Assembly: GCA_014729705.1 (NCBI GenBank)
Contig: WJJK01000354.1
Coordinates: 1-6,911, forward strand
Direction of reading: 5' to 3'
Length of the DNA: 6,911 nt
Source: Candidatus Altarchaeales archaeon
Lineage (GTDB): Archaea; Altiarchaeota; Altiarchaeia; IMC4; SCGC-AAA252-I15
This document shows positions 1-4,442 of this stretch, in pieces; the first letter of the stretch is position 1, and every line of letters starts with the position of its first letter. A program made the translations under genes and the position numbers. Below the pieces are notes generated by a model. It was given only the letters and a program-made list of their open reading frames with translations, did no database searches and was not told where the DNA came from.

Positions 1-798
1 CACCACAACCTCTTTTCTGCCGTCGCCTGTCACATCCACCACCTTAACCAAGTCTTTACCCGGCCTCATTAACCCCCCTGAAAGGTTTTTCTCCCATTCA
101 ACTTTTCCTTGGCTGCCTAGTTTCTGTATCGTCGTCCACAGCCTGTTTCTCCCTGATGCGACTAATACTTCCGCCTGCCCGTCTCCCCCTAAATCTTGTG
201 CGTATACGGCAAACACCTTGAAGGGTGCGCGGTGCATCCACATTATTTTTTCCTGTTTGGTTACCGCGTCTTCGTAGGCGCACACTAGGCCTGAATCCGC
301 ACCGGATACTATGTTGGGTACGCCGTCGTCATCAAGGTCTGCTGAGGATACTGTGTTGCTTTGTGCGCATGTTTTCTCATCATCCCATAGTCTTGTGAGC
401 AGTCTGCTGTCTAGGAGGTATATGAATTTCGAGGGTTGGTTTGAGGTGGGGGAGGGCCTCCCGTTCACCAGCAGGTCGGTGACGCCGTCTGAGTTTAAGT
501 CCCCAAATTCTATTTCCAATACGCTGCCGCCGGTCATATACTTGTGTCTTGCCTCCCAATTTAGGGTGCAATCCGGGTAACTGTATTCGTATTCGGCTAC
601 CGTCCCCTGACCTCCTGTTCCAACGTATATCGTGGGTTTGCCGTCTGAGTCAACGTCTTCCAGGCGTAGTGTTTGAATCCAGTCTTCCACAACTAAGGTG
701 TCGCAGACTGGGTCGAGTATCGCGTTTCCGGCTGTCGAGAAGTTAATAAGCAGAAGGGAGAGCATAAAAAGGGTTGTGATGCGGCATATGGGTTTCAT
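1..798 (-). CDS. Secreted FG-GAP/VCBS beta-propeller protein (partial, C-terminus beyond window)
   Basis: Reading the minus strand from the ATG at 798 gives 266 codons without a stop up to the window edge, so the 3' end is missing. The first 26 residues form a signal peptide: a short basic start, a hydrophobic core (about residues 8-20) and a small-residue stretch ending AGNA, the likely cleavage point. Five calcium-loop motifs of the FG-GAP/VCBS type follow at a regular spacing of about 52 residues: DVDSDG (48-53), DLNSDG (100-105), DLDDDG (154-159), DLGGDG (202-207) and DVTGDG (255-260). Each is followed by a hydrophobic strand such as IYVG or LLVNG. This is the pattern of integrin-alpha-like propeller blades, so at least five blades are visible and more may lie outside. 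A surface adhesion or binding role is inferred from the family; the ligand is unknown. It begins 35 bp after the methyltransferase stop but has its own TATA-like box. Confidence 0.88.
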   Translation of the reverse strand, partial: MKPICRITTLFMLSLLLINFSTAGNAILDPVCDTLVVEDWIQTLRLEDVDSDGKPTIYVGTGGQGTVAEYEYSYPDCTLNWEARHKYMTGGSVLEIEFGDLNSDGVTDLLVNGRPSPTSNQPSKFIYLLDSRLLTRLWDDEKTCAQSNTVSSADLDDDGVPNIVSGADSGLVCAYEDAVTKQEKIMWMHRAPFKVFAVYAQDLGGDGQAEVLVASGRNRLWTTIQKLGSQGKVEWEKNLSGGLMRPGKDLVKVVDVTGDGRKEVVV

Positions 799-822
799 AG
801 GAATTTATTTACATTATCGTGG

Positions 823-830
823 ATTATAAA
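823..830 (-). promoter_or_regulatory. TATA-like box for the FG-GAP protein gene
   Basis: On the minus strand this reads TTTATAAT, centred about 28 bp before the ATG at 798. Archaeal TATA boxes sit about 26 bp before the transcription start, so the transcript would start within a few bases of the ATG. There is no Shine-Dalgarno-like sequence between, which fits a leaderless mRNA. The box lies just past the methyltransferase stop, so read-through from that gene is also possible. Confidence 0.45.
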
Positions 831-833
831 TGT

Positions 834-1415
834 TTATTTAGGGGTTAGTCGGTAGAGCCGTAGTGTTTCAAAAAATATTTTGGATTCGAATAATTCCTCT
901 ATCCTGAAGCCTTGGGATTGGAAGTAGTTTTCAAGTTCCTGGAAGTGGTTCATGCTGGAGGCGAGTATTTGTACGCTGCCTTGGGGTTTCAAGTATTTTT
1001 TTGCTTGTGTCACTGTTTTTTTTATGGCTTCAACCCCATCCCCCCCACCGCTCCATGCGGCGGCAAGCGGGCCCACCTCGTCTACCGGGAGGTAGGGGGG
1101 GTTGAATAGGATGGTGTCGTATTTACCTGACACTTCGTTGAATAGGTCGCTTTCCCTGAATTGGGTGTTGTCTTTTCGGTTTAGGTTGGCGTTGTATCTT
1201 GCAAGCTCCACTGCGTGGGGGTTCACGTCAACCCCTAAAACATGGCTTGCTTTTGATGAGGCGGATAGGGCTTGGATTCCGCATCCTGTGCCTAAGTCAA
1301 GGACAGCGTTCCCCGCCCCCACTTTAATGTTTTTCGCCATAAAGAAGCTGTCTTCAGCCGGAGTGTATACGTCTTCCCGGGTTTCAATGATGAGGTCTTT
1401 GAAATAAATAGGCAT
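834..1415 (-). CDS. HemK2/Mtq2-type release-factor glutamine N5-methyltransferase
   Basis: A 193-residue class I SAM-dependent methyltransferase. The SAM-binding motif I is LDLGTGCG (39-46), the acidic residue ending strand beta-2 lies in GVDVN (61-65), and NPPY (105-108) is the catalytic motif of enzymes that methylate a planar amide or amine nitrogen. The N-terminal VYTPAEDS (16-23) is typical of the short HemK2/Mtq2 branch, which lacks the extra N-terminal domain of bacterial PrmC. Family members methylate the glutamine of the GGQ motif in the class I release factor (aRF1 in archaea), often with the small zinc protein Trm112 as partner; no Trm112 gene is in this window. Length is normal for the family. 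The gene diverges from the ureohydrolase gene across only 20 bp and has no ribosome-binding site, so it is probably leaderless. An alternative protein or RNA substrate cannot be excluded. Confidence 0.88.
   Translation of the reverse strand: MPIYFKDLIIETREDVYTPAEDSFFMAKNIKVGAGNAVLDLGTGCGIQALSASSKASHVLGVDVNPHAVELARYNANLNRKDNTQFRESDLFNEVSGKYDTILFNPPYLPVDEVGPLAAAWSGGGDGVEAIKKTVTQAKKYLKPQGSVQILASSMNHFQELENYFQSQGFRIEELFESKIFFETLRLYRLTPK
1402..1410 (+). promoter_or_regulatory. TATA-like box for the ureohydrolase gene, inside the methyltransferase ORF
   Basis: The plus strand reads AAATAAATA, centred about 30 bp before the ATG at 1436. It lies within the first codons of the divergent methyltransferase gene. 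The predicted start of transcription (about 1432) leaves almost no leader. A weak AGGT at 1424-1427 is the only Shine-Dalgarno-like candidate and would be upstream of that start. Confidence 0.4.
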
Positions 1416-1435
1416 TTTTCTTAAGGTAAAGGGTT

Positions 1436-2275
1436 ATGCAGCATAAATACCTTGAGGGGAATCTGCGTCTTGACACAAGCATTGGCTTAGAGGATGCAAA
1501 ACATCTTTTGTTGGGCGTGCCTTTCGACGGGTCTTCAAGTTTTCTGCCTGGATCCCGGTTTGCCCCCACACGGATTAGGGAGGCGTTCCTTGAATCCGAG
1601 CATGACCAGTATGGAGGGGATTTATGGGAGGTTCTCTGTGATGCGGGTAATGTGTCGGTTGCAGGTGGAGACGTTGAGGAAACACTAAGAAGGGTCAGGG
1701 AGGTGGTCTCGTATTTGAGGTCTGTGAATCCGGAGGCATTGCTCCACGTATTAGGCGGGGAGCACTTGATCTCCCTCCCCCTAGTCGAGGCCCTCAAAGA
1801 CGAGGTTGATGCTGTGGTCTGCTTGGACGCGCACCTTGATCTGCGAGACAGGCTAAACGGTGTGAGGTTAAGTCACGCAACAGTTATGCGCAGGATACAT
1901 GAGTTGGGTAAGAGGGTCTTTTATTTTTACCCCCGCACCTTCGCGGAGGAAGAAAAAAAGGCTTCAGAGCAATTAGAGGGTATTGAATCTTTTACTGATA
2001 TTATTGTGGGAAATACTGAAATATCATCAGACAACATTTATCTGTCAATCGATTTCGACGTCCTGGATCCGAGAGTATTGCCTGCTGTGGGAAACCCCCA
2101 TCCAGGAGGAATAACCTATGAAAAACTCATAGACACTATAGCCGCCCTAACTGAAGAAAAAAATGTTGTGGCAGTGGACTACACTGAATACAACCCACTA
2201 GCAGACCCCAACCCCGCGTGGGCCGCCACCTGCAGCCAAATACTGATAGACACCATAAGAGCCCAAGAAAAATAA
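1436..2275 (+). CDS. speB: Agmatinase-family ureohydrolase (SpeB-like)
   Basis: A 279-residue member of the arginase/agmatinase family, which hydrolyses a guanidino group to urea at a two-manganese centre. All six metal ligands of the family can be placed: His110 in GGEH, Asp131, His133 and Asp135 in DAHLD, and Asp206 and Asp208 in SIDFDVLDP. Also present are SHATVMRR (146-153), matching the family SHGT-type segment, and the late glutamate in YTEYNP (E251). Length is normal. An in-frame stop at 1427-1429 makes the ATG at 1436 the first possible start. Agmatine to putrescine is the likely reaction. Archaeal relatives also act on N1-aminopropylagmatine, and some have a part in deoxyhypusine formation, so the exact substrate is open. 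Base composition changes about codon 200: the plus strand goes from strongly G-rich to C/A-rich for the last 80 codons and beyond. Confidence 0.86.
   Translation: MQHKYLEGNLRLDTSIGLEDAKHLLLGVPFDGSSSFLPGSRFAPTRIREAFLESEHDQYGGDLWEVLCDAGNVSVAGGDVEETLRRVREVVSYLRSVNPEALLHVLGGEHLISLPLVEALKDEVDAVVCLDAHLDLRDRLNGVRLSHATVMRRIHELGKRVFYFYPRTFAEEEKKASEQLEGIESFTDIIVGNTEISSDNIYLSIDFDVLDPRVLPAVGNPHPGGITYEKLIDTIAALTEEKNVVAVDYTEYNPLADPNPAWAATCSQILIDTIRAQEK
1442..1449 (-). promoter_or_regulatory. TATA-like box for the methyltransferase gene, inside the ureohydrolase ORF
   Basis: The minus strand reads TATTTATG, centred about 30 bp before the methyltransferase ATG at 1415. It lies within codons 3-5 of the ureohydrolase gene. 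The predicted transcription start (about 1419) again gives a nearly leaderless mRNA. This box and the one at 1402-1410 are placed almost symmetrically about the 20-bp intergenic gap. Confidence 0.42.
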
Positions 2276-2310
2276 CGCCAAACAATGCGTTTAACCCGCA
2301 GAAACCGAGC

Positions 2311-2326
2311 AAAAAACAAACAAAAA
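2311..2326 (-). terminator. T-rich tract, candidate terminator for the minus-strand SecB-like operon
   Basis: On the minus strand this reads as T runs of 5, 3 and 6 separated by single Gs. Archaeal RNA polymerase terminates at such T-rich stretches without needing a hairpin. It lies about 100 bp beyond the end of the toxin remnant and 36 bp past the stop of the convergent ureohydrolase gene. Confidence 0.4.
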
Positions 2327-2353
2327 CTACGATATAATCTCCTATTTCGGGGG

Positions 2354-2378
2354 TTATCTTGCCTTTTTGGCAAGATAA
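2354..2378. repeat. Perfect 10-bp inverted repeat (hairpin) in the convergent intergenic region
   Basis: The arms TTATCTTGCC (2354-2363) and GGCAAGATAA (2369-2378) are perfectly complementary around a five-base T loop. Two G-U pairs could extend the stem at the base in a plus-strand transcript. The hairpin sits 78 bp past the ureohydrolase stop, between T-rich tracts that serve opposite strands. It could protect the 3' end of the ureohydrolase mRNA, aid termination, or be part of a small RNA; the sequence does not decide between these. Confidence 0.7.
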
Positions 2379-2398
2379 TTGTTGTTAAGTGGAATTGA

Positions 2399-2420
2399 GG
2401 TTTGTTTTTTATTTAATTTT
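2399..2420 (+). terminator. T-rich tract, candidate terminator for the ureohydrolase transcript
   Basis: The plus strand has T runs of 3, 6, 3 and 4 in 22 bases, 20 bp after the hairpin at 2354-2378. A second T-rich tract follows at 2459-2473. Both are of the kind that ends archaeal transcripts. If used, the ureohydrolase mRNA would have a 3' UTR of about 130-200 bases carrying the hairpin and would run antisense to the toxin remnant. Confidence 0.4.
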
Positions 2421-2575
2421 GGTAGATGTTGTCGTGTGGTCGTAGGCTTCGAGTGTTATTGTTTTTGTTTTTTCCTTGATTGAGTAAGTCATCACAAAAT
2501 GTTTGTCTACGTGGATTCTTTTCCAATTGTTTAATGGTCATAAAGTAGCTTAAAGATCGCCCCACGGTTTCCTAT
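2413..2575 (-). pseudogene. Remnant of a RelE-family toxin, C-terminal part, two frame breaks
   Basis: There is no intact ORF, but joining three minus-strand frames gives a protein end resembling RelE-family mRNA-interferase toxins. First comes IFKLLYD (about 2561-2541, its frame stopping at 2533-2531). Then PLNNWKRIHVDKHFVMTYSI continues with a KEKTKTITLEAYDH segment in a second frame (from 2537). Then HDNIYQN and a stop lie in a third frame (ending 2413). Archaeal RelE toxins commonly end in a pattern like 'VHxxxxFVLTYSIDEKxKTVTLxDYDHHDNIY', and the missing second histidine of DHHD is restored by adding one base near 2427. The N-terminal half is absent: the zinc-ribbon stop lies directly upstream. 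The remnant is on the same strand as the zinc-ribbon and SecB-like genes. Identification rests on remembered family patterns, so it is moderate; an unrelated decayed gene is possible. Confidence 0.5.
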
Positions 2576-2779
2576 CTAATAGTTGGGCTTCTCTTGTCTG
2601 TTTTTCCTATATCCAACCGTAGACTGTGTGTTATTTTTTCCCTCTGTTTGGCGGTTTAGGCATCCTTTGCATAATCCGCCGACGGTCATGCAGTCCATGC
2701 AGATGATTTTCCCGCATAGTTTGCAGGGGTATTGGCCTAGTCTTTGCCCGCAGTGTTGGCATGGTACGGGTACGTCCAT
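2576..2779 (-). CDS. Small double zinc-ribbon protein
   Basis: A 67-residue protein with eight cysteines as four CxxC knuckles: C7/C10, C19/C22, C27/C30 and C37/C40. This could bind two zinc ions in a cross-braced or tandem zinc-ribbon arrangement within the first 42 residues. The tail (43-67) is polar, basic and low in hydrophobic residues, probably disordered, and could contact nucleic acid or a protein partner. There is no HTH, membrane segment or catalytic motif. The ATG directly follows the TAA of the SecB-like gene (TAAATG, no spacer) and lacks a ribosome-binding site, so the two are surely co-transcribed and probably translationally coupled. I do not recognise the exact family. Roles as a partner of the SecB-like protein, or as a zinc-finger antitoxin-like protein given the RelE remnant downstream, are only hypotheses. 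Confidence 0.8.
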   Translation of the reverse strand: MDVPVPCQHCGQRLGQYPCKLCGKIICMDCMTVGGLCKGCLNRQTEGKNNTQSTVGYRKNRQEKPNY

Positions 2780-3202
2780 TTATTCTGCGCGTTTGAAACG
2801 CATCTGCTCGGCTTTCACGTTTACCGCGGGCAGCTGCATTGGGGGTGGTAGGTATAGTTTCTTCACTAAGTCGATGGATTCTATGATGCATTCGCGGATT
2901 ATGCTTGTGCTTATCTCTTGGGCTGCTTCTTTTTTAATCTCTATTTCTTTTTTGTCTTCCTTGATTTCGTCTGCAAGTTTGTCGCTGTAGTACCATAGGC
3001 TGCCCTCCAGGATGATTTCTCCTACCTCGGGGCCGTATTTAATCTCATATTTATAGTTCACGAGGACGTAGTCGCCTATGCGTTTGTCGTAGTCCTTCTT
3101 CATCGACACGATGGTGGAGTTCGCGTTTACTTCGATGGTCTTGACGTTCTGGTCTCTTCGCTGTGCGGTTATCTTGTTTATCTTGAAATTCACGACAGTC
3201 AT
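2780..3202 (-). CDS. SecB-like chaperone-fold protein
   Basis: A 140-residue soluble protein with the layout of the export chaperone SecB. Four predicted beta strands (about 2-12, 20-33, 45-56, 62-72) are followed by a long charged helical region (74-116) and a proline-rich segment LPPPMQLPAVNV (118-129). In bacterial SecB the corresponding stretch has the form ARECI...FPQLNLAPVNF; here IRECI (102-106) precedes LPPPMQLPAVNV at similar spacing, which is the strongest sign of relationship. Bacterial SecB holds unfolded precursors for SecA. Archaea lack SecA, so a general chaperone role, or one in a toxin-antitoxin-chaperone system, is more likely. No signal peptide or membrane segment is seen. 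It starts the unit with the zinc-ribbon gene directly downstream and has its own TATA box overlapping the scpA stop. Distant similarity only; function uncertain. Confidence 0.68.
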   Translation of the reverse strand: MTVVNFKINKITAQRRDQNVKTIEVNANSTIVSMKKDYDKRIGDYVLVNYKYEIKYGPEVGEIILEGSLWYYSDKLADEIKEDKKEIEIKKEAAQEISTSIIRECIIESIDLVKKLYLPPPMQLPAVNVKAEQMRFKRAE

Positions 3203-3232
3203 TTTATCACAGAATAATGATAGGCAGTCTGC

Positions 3233-3245
3233 TTATATATTTATA
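3233..3245 (-). promoter_or_regulatory. TATA box for the SecB-like/zinc-ribbon unit, overlapping the scpA stop codon
   Basis: The minus strand reads TATAAATATATAA here. Taking the ATATATAA part (centre about 3236), transcription would start near 3210 and leave a leader of about 8 bases before the ATG at 3202. The box covers the scpA stop (3241-3243), so the downstream genes can be expressed apart from scpA. Confidence 0.55.
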
Positions 3246-3945
3246 CCACATTTATGTAGATCTCCTCGTATAAGGCTTCCTGCCTTATTTTAAGGCGTTT
3301 ATCGGTGACAAGATGCAGAAGCGATAGGAACATGGATATGAGTTCCTCCCTGCTTTTAGCTATCTCGGATAAAACTACTTCGCTTCGCCCAGGCAACCGG
3401 GTTAACTGTTTTATTATGGCCTCGAATGTTTCCTCAACAAGCAGGACTATGTCTTTCTCGCCGCCTACGACGATGTCGTATACTTCGGGTCTTCCCCTTT
3501 CGGCGAGCTTGTTTTTTTTGACGCGTTTCTTCTCAAATAATACGCCGTTTATTGCGTCGATTAATTCCTCTGCGGTAACCCTGCGCTTCACCATGCGAGA
3601 GGGCTTCACTTCAAGGGGGTAGGGGTCTTGCTCCTGACCCACTAAAGCTTCCACGGGGTAGTCTGAGTCGAATACGAAAAGCAGTTGATCCCTTAGGTTG
3701 TATGTGTCTTCCGCCTTCTTTGGGGCTAGGATGTCTGCCTTCATCCTAAGGAGCACGGCCGAAACTATCAAGACGTTGCCGGGTATCTGGAAGTTCATAT
3801 CGCGCATCTCCTCCACCTTTTGGGTGTAGCGGGTGGCTATCTCTATTAAATCCACGTCCCAGGGGTTCATGTCAACCAACACTTGGGTGAGTATGTCGCG
3901 CCAGGTAATGTCTTTGTTTTCAAATAGGTTTTCGTTTAACGCCAT
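3241..3945 (-). CDS. scpA: Segregation and condensation protein ScpA (kleisin)
   Basis: A 234-residue kleisin subunit of the SMC-ScpAB condensin complex, which bridges the SMC head domains and takes part in chromosome compaction and segregation. The N-terminal SMC-binding domain is visible in ITWRDILTQVLVDMNPWDVD (13-32), the helix with IATRYTQKVEEM and the strongly conserved-looking VLIVSAVLLRMKADIL (58-73). A charged linker follows (about 75-150). The C-terminal winged-helix domain spans about 170-234, with REELISMFLSLLHLVTDKRL as its recognisable part. Length is normal. In many Euryarchaeota scpA lies beside smc and sometimes scpB; here neither is next to it, the neighbours being a SecB-like gene and a dockerin gene. 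No upstream in-frame start precedes the ATG at 3945, and no ribosome-binding site is evident. Confidence 0.93.
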   Translation of the reverse strand: MALNENLFENKDITWRDILTQVLVDMNPWDVDLIEIATRYTQKVEEMRDMNFQIPGNVLIVSAVLLRMKADILAPKKAEDTYNLRDQLLFVFDSDYPVEALVGQEQDPYPLEVKPSRMVKRRVTAEELIDAINGVLFEKKRVKKNKLAERGRPEVYDIVVGGEKDIVLLVEETFEAIIKQLTRLPGRSEVVLSEIAKSREELISMFLSLLHLVTDKRLKIRQEALYEEIYINVV

Positions 3946-4008
3946 GTTTATGTGTCTGCATATAGTAAGCTGTCTTCAGCCGATAATAAGAACTCCACAC
4001 CCCAGTAC

Positions 4009-4014
4009 AAAAAA
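4009..4014 (-). terminator. T6 tract, weak candidate terminator for the dockerin gene
   Basis: A run of six T on the minus strand lies 27 bp after the dockerin stop codon. It falls between the TATA-like box at 4029-4036 and the start expected from that box, so termination of one unit and initiation of the next would overlap. Short for an archaeal terminator, so only tentative. Confidence 0.3.
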
Positions 4015-4028
4015 TATGAATCTCCTAG

Positions 4029-4036
4029 TATATAAA
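4029..4036 (-). promoter_or_regulatory. Strong TATA-box match upstream of scpA
   Basis: The minus strand reads TTTATATA, the archaeal TATA consensus, preceded by AAAACG, which could act as the purine-rich BRE. It begins a few bases past the dockerin stop. Transcription would start near 4006, giving scpA a leader of about 60 bases. A weaker box, TTACTATAT at 3960-3968, lies closer and would make scpA leaderless. Which is used cannot be told. Confidence 0.45.
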
Positions 4037-4040
4037 CGTT

Positions 4041-4412
4041 TTAACAGGTTTCCCCCCAGTTCTCGTATAGTAGTTTGAAGTCGTTTTCATCTACCTTTGA
4101 ATCAATGTTTAGGTCCGCCCCCCGGCAGGTTCCCTGACCGCATGTTTCCCCGAAATACCGGGCAACCTGGTTTCTGTCAGCCTCATCCACCCGTGAATCC
4201 CCGTTTACATCACCCATACAACCGGGTTTCGCCGAGGCGTGGGCTCCGCTTAAGGTTTCCACTGGGTCTTGCTGGTTTGTTGTGAAAAATATTGTGAATG
4301 CAGTAAAGGATAGGAGAAATAGTGTGAGCAATAAAAGGGTTTGGTTTATTTTTTTGTTGTTTTTCTTTTTCCTAACCCCCAGCGTTAAATCGATTTTGTT
4401 TTTTGAACCCAT
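4041..4412 (-). CDS. Membrane-anchored stand-alone dockerin protein
   Basis: A 123-residue protein. A lysine-rich N-terminus (1-22) precedes one hydrophobic segment (about 25-43), which by its long basic start looks like an uncleaved anchor with the C-terminus outside. A short linker leads to a type I dockerin-like domain (about 65-123) with two calcium loops of the DxNxDxxxxxxD form: D68, N70, D72, D79 and D100, N102, D104, D111. Four cysteines (C65, C91, C96, C123) frame the two repeats and could form two disulfides; both repeats end in the related strings YFGETC and NWGETC. Dockerins bind cohesin modules, and archaea encode them outside classical cellulosomes. No catalytic domain is attached, so it may be a surface anchor for a cohesin-bearing protein encoded elsewhere. 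It is divergent from proS across 30 bp. Dockerin call strong; partner unknown. Confidence 0.85.
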   Translation of the reverse strand: MGSKNKIDLTLGVRKKKNNKKINQTLLLLTLFLLSFTAFTIFFTTNQQDPVETLSGAHASAKPGCMGDVNGDSRVDEADRNQVARYFGETCGQGTCRGADLNIDSKVDENDFKLLYENWGETC

Positions 4413-4420
4413 ATTATTAC
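4411..4420 (+). promoter_or_regulatory. TATA-like box for proS
   Basis: The plus strand reads ATATTATTAC, centred about 27 bp before the proS ATG at 4443. It overlaps the ATG of the divergent dockerin gene. No Shine-Dalgarno sequence precedes proS, so a leaderless start fits. Confidence 0.42.
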
Positions 4421-4430
4421 TAATAACCGC

Positions 4431-4440
4431 CTATATTATA
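4431..4440 (-). promoter_or_regulatory. TATA-like box for the dockerin gene
   Basis: The minus strand reads TATAATATAG, centred about 24 bp before the dockerin ATG at 4412 and directly before the proS start codon. It implies a leaderless transcript. Together with the box at 4411-4420 it packs two opposing promoters into about 30 bp. Confidence 0.45.
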
Positions 4441-4442
4441 AG

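Noticed and set aside
1384..1797. 137-codon minus-strand open frame opposite the ureohydrolase start
   Set aside because: It lies antisense to clear metal-site coding sequence and overlaps the methyltransferase start. Its product is serine/proline/arginine-rich with no domain pattern, so it is a shadow of the GC-rich opposite gene.
2631..2891. 86-codon minus-strand arginine-rich open frame
   Set aside because: It overlaps two well-supported genes in another frame, and its Arg/Thr/Pro bias is that of an out-of-frame reading of the CxxC-rich gene.
2583..2990. 135-codon plus-strand open frame rich in hydrophobic residues
   Set aside because: It is the complement of the zinc-ribbon and SecB-like genes, whose CxxC and SecB-type patterns are far more convincing. 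The apparent hydrophobic stretches are the reverse of charged codons.
4097..4285. 62-codon plus-strand proline-rich open frame
   Set aside because: It is antisense to the dockerin repeats, whose calcium-loop spacing shows which strand is coding.
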